64,000 bases of DNA. It comes from G963667675 sp964291545 (GTDB lineage Bacteria > Chloroflexota > Dehalococcoidia > Lucifugimonadales > UBA3495). Made by a program: the position numbers and the translations under genes. Where the stretch lies: NCBI GenBank assembly GCA_964291545.2, contig OZ219861.1, positions 806,001 through 870,000 of the forward strand, written 5' to 3'. Positions 49,066-56,016 of this stretch are shown here, in pieces; position 1 is the first letter of the stretch, and each line of letters opens with the position of its first letter. The notes below the pieces were generated by a model. The model was not told where the DNA came from and searched no databases. It was given only the letters and a program-made list of their open reading frames with translations.

Positions 49066-49900
49066 CCCGCCCGCCCGCCTCGACCCACAGCCGGTAGACG
49101 CGGTTCTTGGGCAGTTGCAGCGCCTCGGCCACCTGCGCCACCGCTTCCCTGGCCTTGACCCCGCTCGCACGCAGCCGCGCCAGTTGCTCCAGCGCCCCGT
49201 CTTCCTGCTCCGGTTGCGTCGCCTGCGGCTGGGCTGGTTCCTCCGCTCCCTGGACCACCAATACGTACTCTCCCCGAGGAGCCTGAGCCCACTGCAGGGC
49301 TTCTGAAATCGTCCCGCGGAACACCTCTTCGTGCAGCTTCGTCAACTCCCGGCACACCGCAATCCTGCGGTCGCCCAGTTCGTCCAGCAAGTCCTGCAGC
49401 GCGGCCTTCACCCGATGCGGGGCCTCGAACACCACCAGCGTAACGTCCAACGAGGCAACGGTCTGCAGCCGTTGGCGGCGCTCCTTGCGCCGTCGCGGCA
49501 GAAACCCCAGGAACATAAACTGGTCGCCGGAGATCCCCGACACTGCCAGCGCCGCAGTCAGCGCCGACGGCCCTGGGACCACTTCCACCGGGAAGCCTGC
49601 CGCCGCCGCTTCCGAGACCAACTCGCTGCCAGGGTCGCTGATGCCCGGCATCCCCGCGTCGCACACCAGGGCAACGTCGCCCGTCTCCAGCGACTGCAGC
49701 GCCTTGGGCAGTTGCGCCCGCCAATTGTGCTGGTGATAGCTCACCAGCCGCGCCCGGATACCCAGGTGCGCCAGCAACCGACGCGTAACCCTAGTATCCT
49801 CCGCGGCAACCAACGCCACCCGGCCCAAGACCCTGACCGCGCGGGCCGTCAAGTCCTCCAGGTTCCCTATCGGCGTCCCCACCACAAAAAGCGTGCCTAT
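49052..49900 (-). CDS. rsmI: 16S rRNA (cytidine(1402)-2'-O)-methyltransferase with AUA start
   Basis: SAM-dependent 2'-O-methylation of 16S rRNA C1402. 282 residues with VVGTPIGNLEDLT (SAM fold), VAAEDTRVTRRLL, VCDAGMPGISDPG and FLPRRRKERRQRL as in RsmI. No ATG, GTG or TTG gives the full N-terminus: the first GTG (49885) starts at VVGTP and loses the leading GTLF. The ATA at 49900 restores GTLFVVGTPIGN and has GGGAGG seven bases upstream, so a non-canonical AUA start is proposed. The C-terminal 50 residues form a helical extension (VKAREAVAQVAEALQLPK) as in many RsmI. Confidence 0.88.
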   Translation of the reverse strand: MGTLFVVGTPIGNLEDLTARAVRVLGRVALVAAEDTRVTRRLLAHLGIRARLVSYHQHNWRAQLPKALQSLETGDVALVCDAGMPGISDPGSELVSEAAAAGFPVEVVPGPSALTAALAVSGISGDQFMFLGFLPRRRKERRQRLQTVASLDVTLVVFEAPHRVKAALQDLLDELGDRRIAVCRELTKLHEEVFRGTISEALQWAQAPRGEYVLVVQGAEEPAQPQATQPEQEDGALEQLARLRASGVKAREAVAQVAEALQLPKNRVYRLWVEAGGRASPR

Positions 49901-49946
49901 ACCGTCACCTCCCGACCAGTCACGACTTCAAGAAATCATAACATCC

Positions 49947-49972
49947 GTAGGGGCGACTCTTGTGGTCGCTCT
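49947..49972. repeat. GTAGGGGCGAC hairpin repeat, copy 2
   Basis: Copy of the 26638-26662 repeat with three substitutions, located upstream of the rsmI start and next to hairpin-family copy 4. Confidence 0.6.
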
Positions 49973-50047
49973 AGCGCCGCCCCCCCCACAGCCATCCCCA
50001 CGTCACCCGTCATCCACGCCCCAACCTCCCCTTCCCCCCGCACAAAC

Positions 50048-50123
50048 CCACTACATGGCCCGGAGCTAGGCTGTCCGTTCCCCCTTCGATTTCCCTCAGG
50101 ACGAACGGACAGCCGCCGCTGTG
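50048..50123. repeat. Hairpin repeat family, copy 4 (loop inverted)
   Basis: Arms GGCTGTCCGTTC (50069-50080) and GAACGGACAGCC (50103-50114). The loop reads CCCCTTCGATTTCCCTCAGGAC; its reverse complement matches the loops of copies 1-3, while the outer flank CTACATGGCCCGG is in the same orientation as in copy 1. Confidence 0.7.
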
Positions 50124-50165
50124 CCGAGACCCACACCCGTCATCCCCCGCCCGTCCCCCAAAGCG

Positions 50166-50171
50166 TATAAT
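50166..50171 (+). promoter_or_regulatory. -10 box of the first RdhA-like gene
   Basis: GCG-TATAAT-AGG context, 38 bases before the ATG at 50210, with GGAGAA as ribosome site. No -35. Confidence 0.5.
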
Positions 50172-50209
50172 AGGCCCGGTCGACACCCACACGCTTTCGG
50201 AGAACACAC

Positions 50210-51481
50210 ATGCTCAAAATAGGCCACAACGTGGTCAGGCCCGGCAAGACCTACGGCGACCAGCCGATAACTATTCCAGTGGCCGAAGAGTTGGAGACGG
50301 TCCCCGGCATACCCACCAACGACCGCGAGGTGGACTGGTACGCCCGCGAGTACCCCTTGGAAAGCCACACCTTCTCCGAGCGGGCCTCCGGCGACTGGTA
50401 CAGTTCCATCCAGGACGCCCACCCCGGCATGCGGAAACTACGCGACGAACACTACGTCCTGGACGCCGACCTGGTATCCGCCGGACGGGCCTCCGCCGAC
50501 CTGGAACCCACCGCCGAACCCACCGGCGAGGACGTAACCGGCCTGATAAAGGACCGGGCCCGGCAGTTGAAGTTCGTGGAAGTCGGCATTACCCCCTACG
50601 ACACCCGGTTCGAATACAAGCACAAGCGAGGCTTTACCTCCCTCCCTTCGGCCATTTGCCTGGTGTGGGAGCAGGTATTCGAGCCCACCCAGACCATCCC
50701 CAGCGTCGCCGCCGAGACCGTCCACTACGGCGCTTACCGCTGGCAGGCCGCGGCCGCGCTGGAGTTGGGCAACTACATCCGCTCCCTGGGCTACCGCGCC
50801 CACGTGATCCACTCCAACGACGCCACCGGGCCTGTCATCCCCATGTTCGTCGCCGCCGGTTTGGGCCAACTAGGCGCTTGCGGCTACCTGCTCACCCCTC
50901 ATGAAGGCAGCAGGATTCGCCTCATAATGATCACCACTGACGCCAAGATCACCTACGACCAGCCCGTCGACTACGGCATACACGCCTTCTGCCAGGTGTG
51001 CCAGGTCTGCGTCAACCGCTGCCCCGGCCGAGCCTTGATGCGGGACAAGATCTGGTGGCGCGGCCACGAGAAGAACAAGCTGTACTTCAAGCGGTGCCGC
51101 CCCGTCATGGCCCACTACTTTGGCTGCGGCGTCTGCATGAAGGTATGCCCCATCCAGAAATACGGCATGAAGAACGTCATGGAGCACTACGCCGAGACCG
51201 GCCAGGTGCTGGGCAAGGGCACCCACGACCTCGAGGGCTACGAACTGGAGGGCAAGGGCTATTTCGGCCCCGGGGAGATGCCGGTGTTCGAGAGGAGTTT
51301 CTTCGACTTCCCTCAGGGCGATGCCACCCAGTGGGCCTTTACCCAGTTCAAGAAGAAGGCGGTAGCCGCCGGCGGCGCGGTCAGCGACGACCTCCTGGCC
51401 GAGTTCAAGCAAGAATTGGGCGACGCCCTACGCCGCCAAAGCGACGACATCGAGCTAAAGGGCGACCAGGCCGTCAGCTAG
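50210..51481 (+). CDS. Reductive dehalogenase-like iron-sulfur protein (paralogue 1)
   Basis: 423 residues. C-terminal ferredoxin motifs CQVCQVCVNRCP (C-x2-C-x2-C-x3-CP, about 263-274) and C-x9-C-x2-C-x3-CP ending CGVCMKVCP (about 298-314) should hold two [4Fe-4S] clusters. The middle region (AAGLGQLGACGYLLTPHEGSRIR and TYDQPVDYGIHAFC) corresponds to the B12-binding core shared by RdhA and epoxyqueuosine reductase. There is no twin-arginine signal, so it is cytoplasmic, unlike respiratory RdhA. It may dehalogenate or reduce another substrate. A small membrane protein and a close paralogue follow. Confidence 0.83.
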   Translation: MLKIGHNVVRPGKTYGDQPITIPVAEELETVPGIPTNDREVDWYAREYPLESHTFSERASGDWYSSIQDAHPGMRKLRDEHYVLDADLVSAGRASADLEPTAEPTGEDVTGLIKDRARQLKFVEVGITPYDTRFEYKHKRGFTSLPSAICLVWEQVFEPTQTIPSVAAETVHYGAYRWQAAAALELGNYIRSLGYRAHVIHSNDATGPVIPMFVAAGLGQLGACGYLLTPHEGSRIRLIMITTDAKITYDQPVDYGIHAFCQVCQVCVNRCPGRALMRDKIWWRGHEKNKLYFKRCRPVMAHYFGCGVCMKVCPIQKYGMKNVMEHYAETGQVLGKGTHDLEGYELEGKGYFGPGEMPVFERSFFDFPQGDATQWAFTQFKKKAVAAGGAVSDDLLAEFKQELGDALRRQSDDIELKGDQAVS

Positions 51482-51548
51482 GAGCAACCCCTATCCGCCG
51501 GCAGGCCGAGCCTTGCTGATTCCGCCCGGACCAATTCTGGAGGATGAT

Positions 51549-51743
51549 ATGGTTTTTGGTGGAGGCTTCCGTGGTAGCCCTCAACACGACAGGATGCGAG
51601 AAGTTATGCGAAGGGTATCGGAACGCTCCGGCCCGCAGCATAACCAGAACCTTCGGGGGATATACAGTGGCAAGGGGTGCCTCACGCTTTTCCTGGTTGT
51701 CGCCGTCGTAGTCATCATCGTCGTCGTAGTGCGCACTGTGTGA
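51549..51743 (+). CDS. Tail-anchored small membrane protein between RdhA-like genes
   Basis: 64 residues: a Gly/Arg-rich hydrophilic N-terminus (VFGGGFRGSPQHDRMREVM), then GCLTLFLVVAVVVIIVVVV as a single C-terminal membrane helix (about 43-61). GGAGG lies five bases before ATG 51549. Its place directly between two RdhA-like genes is like that of rdhB, the small membrane anchor of respiratory dehalogenases, but it has one helix, not two or three, and no family likeness. An anchor role for the cytoplasmic partner is conceivable. Unnamed. Confidence 0.65.
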   Translation: MVFGGGFRGSPQHDRMREVMRRVSERSGPQHNQNLRGIYSGKGCLTLFLVVAVVVIIVVVVRTV

Positions 51744-51789
51744 ACGCTGCACAAAGTGTTTTGTACTACACTTCTCCCCTGATTTTCAC

Positions 51790-51818
51790 TTGACAACCAA
51801 ATACCCCGCGAGTATGGT
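51790..51818 (+). promoter_or_regulatory. Strong promoter for the second RdhA-like gene
   Basis: TTGACA (51790-51795), 17 bases, TATGGT (51813-51818); the best sigma-70 match in the window. It sits 54 bases before the start codon, in its own intergenic gap, so the paralogues can be expressed independently. Confidence 0.7.
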
Positions 51819-51871
51819 TGAACTTGGATAGCTCCGGCTAGCCCTTCTATCTATTTCCGGGAGGGAACGGC

Positions 51872-53146
51872 ATGCTGAAGATAGGCCACGAGGTGGTCCA
51901 CCCCGGTAAGCACTCAGGGGACGAGCAGATCACCATCCCCGTGCCTGAGGAGTTGGAAACCGTTCCCGGCATTCCCCTCAACGACCGCGAGGTCGACTGG
52001 TACTCCCGGGAGTATCCGCTGGAGACCATGGCCATCACCGAAAGAGCCGGTCGGGACTGGGCCAACGCCCAGCGAGACAAGCATGTCGAGATGCGGGAAA
52101 TCCGCAAGGAACACGACAAGCTGAACCAGCCGTTGATCAAGGCCGCCCGCATGTCCGGCGATCTGGAACCCACGACCAAGCCCACCGGCGAGGACGTGAC
52201 CGACCTGATTAAGGCCAAGGCCAGGGCCCTTGGCTTCGTGGAGGTCGGTATCACCGCCTATGACCTTCGCTATGCCTACAAGAGTAAGCAGGACTGGGTG
52301 GAGGGTCTGCCCCACGCCGTCTGCCTGGCTTACGAGCAGGACTTCGAGCCCACCCAGACTATCCCCAGCATCGACGCCGAGATAGTCCACTCCAGCACCT
52401 ACAGGACCCAGGGCGCCGCCTCGCTGGAACTGCACAAGTACATCCTCTCCCTGGGCTACCGCGCCCAGATCCACAGCGCCAACGACAACTCCGGCCCGTT
52501 CATCCCCATGTTCGTCGCCGCCGGGCTGGGCCAGTTGGGCGCCTGCGGCTACCTGCTCACCCCCCACGAGGGCAGCAGGATCCGCATCAACATGATCACC
52601 ACCGACGCCAACGTCACCTATGACGAGCCCGTCGACTACGGCATCCACGCCTTCTGCCAGGTGTGCCAGGTCTGCGTCAACCGCTGCCCGGGCCGCGCCC
52701 TCATGCGCGACAAGATATGGTGGCGGGGCATGGAAAAGAACAAGCTCTATTTCAGGCGTTGCCGTCCGGTCATGGCCCGCTACCTGGGCTGCGGCATCTG
52801 CATGAAGGTGTGCCCCATCCAGAAGTACGGCATGAAGAACGTGATGGAGCACTATGCCGAGACCGGTCAGGTGCTGGGCAAGGGCACCCACGACCTGGAG
52901 GGCTACACCATTGAAGACAAGGGCTACTTTGGCCCCGGAGAGTTGCCGGTCTTCGACCGCGACTTCTTCGACATGCCCCAGGGCGACACCGAGCAGTGGG
53001 CCTTCCAAAACCTGAAGAAGAAGGCCGTCGCCGCCGGTGGCGTGATCACCGACGACATGATGGAGGAATTCCGCAATGCCGTCAGCCGCGGCCTGGCCCA
53101 AAGCCGGGACAACCTGGAAATGATGGAGGACCAGGACTACATCTAG
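51872..53146 (+). CDS. Reductive dehalogenase-like iron-sulfur protein (paralogue 2)
   Basis: 424 residues, aligned to paralogue 1 without obvious gaps through most of its length; the cluster region CQVCQVCVNRCPGRALMRDK and CGICMKVCPIQKYGMKN is nearly identical. The N-terminal MLKIGHEVVHPGKHSGDEQI also matches. Differences concentrate in the middle and in the tail. No signal peptide. GGGAGGG ribosome site before the ATG. The duplication has kept both cluster motifs, so both should be active proteins; different substrates or conditions are likely. A strong terminator follows. Confidence 0.83.
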   Translation: MLKIGHEVVHPGKHSGDEQITIPVPEELETVPGIPLNDREVDWYSREYPLETMAITERAGRDWANAQRDKHVEMREIRKEHDKLNQPLIKAARMSGDLEPTTKPTGEDVTDLIKAKARALGFVEVGITAYDLRYAYKSKQDWVEGLPHAVCLAYEQDFEPTQTIPSIDAEIVHSSTYRTQGAASLELHKYILSLGYRAQIHSANDNSGPFIPMFVAAGLGQLGACGYLLTPHEGSRIRINMITTDANVTYDEPVDYGIHAFCQVCQVCVNRCPGRALMRDKIWWRGMEKNKLYFRRCRPVMARYLGCGICMKVCPIQKYGMKNVMEHYAETGQVLGKGTHDLEGYTIEDKGYFGPGELPVFDRDFFDMPQGDTEQWAFQNLKKKAVAAGGVITDDMMEEFRNAVSRGLAQSRDNLEMMEDQDYI

Positions 53147-53202
53147 CAGCCCTGGCTCTGCCTCCACCCCCAAAGGGCGCCCCGGCGCCCTCCCCGCAAA
53201 TA

Positions 53203-53233
53203 TAAGGCCCCGTCCTCAAAGGACGGGGCCTTA
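53203..53233. terminator. Perfect 13-base terminator hairpin
   Basis: TAAGGCCCCGTCC (53203-53215) pairs exactly with 53221-53233 across loop TCAAA, followed by CTCATTT. It ends the RdhA-like gene at 53146 and, being symmetrical, could work on both strands. A second weaker palindrome (AGGGCGCC/GGCGCCCT) lies at 53174-53191. Confidence 0.75.
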
Positions 53234-53310
53234 CTCATTTAAGCTCCCAACCCGTCACCGCCGCGTAGGCGGTAATCTGGCGGCCCAACCCCCAGCCGTC
53301 CACCACGCCC

Positions 53311-53385
53311 CCGCACCAAGCCCATTACCTGGCCCGCGTCTAGCCTGTCCGTTCGTCCTGGGGGAAATCGAAGGGTGAACGCTCC
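53311..53385. repeat. Hairpin repeat family, copy 5 (split)
   Basis: Left half with CATTACCTGGCCCG and CTGTCCGTTCGTCCTG, but the right arm is imperfect (GTGAACGCTC). A second piece, GGACAGGCGCCG-AAGCAGAGGCCC at 53574-53596, resembles the right flank, so the copy seems broken by the block at 53430-53515. Confidence 0.55.
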
Positions 53386-53429
53386 CCCAGCACGTTACCC
53401 CTAGCCCGTCCTTGCCACGCCCCCAACCC

Positions 53430-53515
53430 GTCATTCCGGCCCCCGAGCCGGAATCTAGAGTGGTTATGCACCAACGTCGTGGCGTGCCCTGCGGCCCCGT
53501 GCGTTGGAAGCGCCC
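53430..53515. repeat. CATTCCGG / GTGGTTATGCACC composite repeat, copy 2
   Basis: CGTCATTCCGGCCCCCGAGCC then a block (53451-53513) about 85 percent identical to 26763-26828, placed within copy 5 of the hairpin family. The insertion suggests that this unit can move. No coding capacity. Confidence 0.6.
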
Positions 53516-53601
53516 TTCCACCCAGGGTGGGGGTGGGAGTTTAGATTCCCGCGTCCGCGAGACTGACGGACAGGCGCCGTTAAGCAGAGGCCCACCCCCT
53601 G

Positions 53602-54867
53602 CTAAAGCCCTGGCAACTCCGGCACACCCGCCGCCGCCGGCTGCGACAGTTTCAGCAACCCCGCCAGCCGGCCCACTTCTACGCCGTATGATTCTGCATC
53701 CGAGTCCCGTCCGCGCAGGTCGAACACCACGTGCTCGAAGCTCAGGTCCCGCGCCAGGCCCCGGCCCCTGGGCAGCGCCACCGTGTCGTCCGGCGCCGCC
53801 AGGAACAACAGCCACTTGTCCTCGCTCTGCTCCCGCTCCTTGGCGCCGGTGATGTCGTTGCGCACCGTCTCGCTGTCCAGCGCTGCCTGCGAGCAGACCA
53901 CCACCAGCTTGTCGTAGTCCCTGACCCACCGTTCCACCTCTTCTTGGTCCGATGTGCTCAGCCGGTCAACCAGGGCGTTGCCCCGGGCATTGTCCGGAAA
54001 CAGCCAGCACCTTATTCCATGGCTGCGCAGGTCCTGCTGCAGGGCCTGGGCGAAGGCAAGGTCCGCCGCCGCACAGGAGATAAAGCAACTGTCCTGCGAG
54101 CCCTCCACGCCCGGCAGGGATCTCTGAAACTCGATCATGGCCTGCGGCACGCCCGCACCCACCAGGAATCCCTCGTCCACGTTGCCGCCCGAGCGGTACA
54201 GCGTGTCGATTCCCAAGGTGCTGGGCGCGTCGTGGCGCACCTGGTCCAGCCCTTGTGCCCCGCTGACGTCGCAGTCCTGGAAGACGGTGTAACCGATCAT
54301 GCTACCGGCGAACTTGGCCCCGGTGAGGTCCGGATTGTGGAACACGGCTGCGTAGAAGTCGGCTCCCTGGCAGTCGGAATTCACCATGATAGTCTGTGTT
54401 ATGGCGGCGCGGCTCAGGTCGGCGCCGGCCAAGTTGGCGTCGGTCAAGTTGGCGCCCGTCAGTATCGTTCGAGCCAGGTTGGTCCCTGCCAGGTTGGCCC
54501 CGGTGAGGTTTGCGTCGGAAAGAACGGCCCTGTCCAGGTCGGCGTTGGACAAGTCAGCGCCGGTCAAGTTGGCGCCTCTCAGGTTGGCCCCGTTGAGCAG
54601 GGCCCCGCTCAAGTTGGCCTGGGTCAAGTTCGCGTGATACAGGTGGCTGGGGTTCAGGTAGCAGCCGGTAAGATTGGCCTTGGGAAGCATCGCGCCCATC
54701 AAGTCCGAGTCCCGCAGGTCGGCGCCGCTAAGGTTCACCTGGGGCATGCGGGCATAGCTCAGGTAGGCCGCGTTCAGGTCCAGCATCTGGTTGGGGTTTT
54801 CCTCCCGCCAGCGGGCCACCGCGTCCCGCCCCCGTTTTACCAGCTGGACGTGCTCCATGTTCGCCAT
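53602..54867 (-). CDS. Pentapeptide-repeat TIR-domain protein
   Basis: 421 residues from ATG 54867. About residues 40-200 are pentapeptide repeats (A-N/D-L-x-x: ANLTQANLSGALLNGANLRG and so on), a right-handed beta-helix. A linker TLGIDTLYRSGGNVDEGFL and then a C-terminal TIR domain (DSCFISCAAADLAFAQALQQ, GIRCWLFPDNARGN, DKLVVVCSQAALDSETVRND) follow. The layout matches the cyanobacterial/Chloroflexota pentapeptide-TIR family. The position of the conserved catalytic Glu of NADase TIRs seems occupied by Asp (VRND). Possible sensor/effector; no obvious partner gene nearby. Longer start 55029 adds a non-homologous extension. Confidence 0.8.
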   Translation of the reverse strand: MANMEHVQLVKRGRDAVARWREENPNQMLDLNAAYLSYARMPQVNLSGADLRDSDLMGAMLPKANLTGCYLNPSHLYHANLTQANLSGALLNGANLRGANLTGADLSNADLDRAVLSDANLTGANLAGTNLARTILTGANLTDANLAGADLSRAAITQTIMVNSDCQGADFYAAVFHNPDLTGAKFAGSMIGYTVFQDCDVSGAQGLDQVRHDAPSTLGIDTLYRSGGNVDEGFLVGAGVPQAMIEFQRSLPGVEGSQDSCFISCAAADLAFAQALQQDLRSHGIRCWLFPDNARGNALVDRLSTSDQEEVERWVRDYDKLVVVCSQAALDSETVRNDITGAKEREQSEDKWLLFLAAPDDTVALPRGRGLARDLSFEHVVFDLRGRDSDAESYGVEVGRLAGLLKLSQPAAAGVPELPGL

Positions 54868-55035
54868 AGTTCTTACACCACAGGGCAGTTGGATGTCATA
54901 GCGGGGCCTTTCCCCCCGCGACGTGGTTCTCTGTGCTCCAACGTCACCGCGTGGCCATGGAAAACAGGGCTGACGGACGCGGCAGCACGATTTTAGCATA
55001 GGGCCGTATGCGATAGTAACGGGGCCCAATTATTC

Positions 55036-55064
55036 TTGAAGTGCAGGTTCGTTTGAGATATGAT
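55036..55064 (+). promoter_or_regulatory. argF promoter, near-leaderless
   Basis: TTGAAG (55036-55041), 17 bases, TATGAT (55059-55064); the start codon ATG 55075 is 11 bases after the -10 box, so the leader should be only about 4 bases. An in-frame ATG at 55060 lies inside the -10 box and is unlikely to be used. Confidence 0.65.
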
Positions 55065-55074
55065 GCTCCGCGCC

Positions 55075-55989
55075 ATGGCCAACAAGAGAGACATCCTTTC
55101 TGTGACTGACCTGAACGCGGACGAGACGCTGGAAATCGTCCGCCGCGCCAGGGAACTGAAAGGCCGGCGCCCCACCGACGCCCTCGCCGGAAAAAACGTG
55201 GCGTTGCTCTTCGAGAAGCCCTCCCTTCGCACCCGCGTCAGCTTCCAGGTGGCCATCCAGCAGTTGGGCGGCTACTCCCTGTACATGGGCAGTGAAGAGG
55301 TGGGGCTGGGCGTCCGCGAGCCCGTTGCCGATGTCGCCAGGGTACTGTCAGGCTACGTAGATTGCATCGTGGCCCGGGTGTACTCCCACAGCCATTTGCA
55401 GGAACTGGCCCAATACGCCAGCGTCCCCGTCATCAACGCCCTGTCCGACTGGGAACACCCCTGCCAGACCTTGGCGGACCTGTTGACCATCGACGAGCAT
55501 CTGGGCAAGCTACAGGGCGTGAAGCTGGCGTTTATCGGCGACGGCAACAACGTGGCCCGCAGCCTGTGCCTGGCCCTTACACCGCTGGAGGCGCGCTTTG
55601 CCATCGCTGCGCCGGAGCAATACGGGCTGGACTCAGCGTCCCTCGATCTGGCCCGCAGCCGGGGCCCCGGGGGCGAGGGGGAAGTGCTCGCGTTGCGGGA
55701 GCCGCAGGAAGCGGTGGAAGGGGCGGATGTCGTTTACACTGACGTATGGGCCAGCATGGGTCAGGAGGAAGAAACGGCCCAGCGCCTCAGGTCCTTCCAA
55801 GGGTACACCGTCAACCCCGCGCTCCTGGCCCGCGCCAAGCCCGGCGCCCTGTTCATGCACGACATGCCTGCGCACTACGGCCAGGAGGTGCCGCCGGGGA
55901 TGCTGGAGCACCCCCAGTCCGTCGCCTATGTCCAGGCCCATAACAGGCTGCATGCCCAGAAGGCGCTTCTCGAGTCCATCCTGGGCTGA
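55075..55989 (+). CDS. argF: Ornithine carbamoyltransferase
   Basis: Makes citrulline from ornithine and carbamoyl phosphate. 304 residues: SLRTRVSFQ (carbamoyl-phosphate binding), HPCQTLADLLT, GDGNNVARS, and DVWASMGQEEE (ornithine loop). The usual catalytic HCLP reads HDMPAHYGQEV, the Cys being Asp; the same variant occurs in some other lineages, but it is worth checking. argF is followed in one direction by der, plsY and gpsA. Near-leaderless promoter at 55036-55064. Confidence 0.9.
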   Translation: MANKRDILSVTDLNADETLEIVRRARELKGRRPTDALAGKNVALLFEKPSLRTRVSFQVAIQQLGGYSLYMGSEEVGLGVREPVADVARVLSGYVDCIVARVYSHSHLQELAQYASVPVINALSDWEHPCQTLADLLTIDEHLGKLQGVKLAFIGDGNNVARSLCLALTPLEARFAIAAPEQYGLDSASLDLARSRGPGGEGEVLALREPQEAVEGADVVYTDVWASMGQEEETAQRLRSFQGYTVNPALLARAKPGALFMHDMPAHYGQEVPPGMLEHPQSVAYVQAHNRLHAQKALLESILG

Positions 55990-56016
55990 CCATCCAGACC
56001 AAGCCGGAGACACGCT

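Larger units (their letters stand above)
53234..53601. other. Non-coding repeat island
   Basis: Holds the hairpin copy 5 and the composite repeat copy 2 listed separately. Otherwise I see no gene or RNA. Open frames here are translations of repeats. Confidence 0.55.

Noticed and set aside
50210..53146. Organohalide respiration
   Set aside because: The proteins lack Tat signals and there are no rdhB, quinone-oxidase or corrinoid-salvage genes; only a domain-level resemblance is supported.
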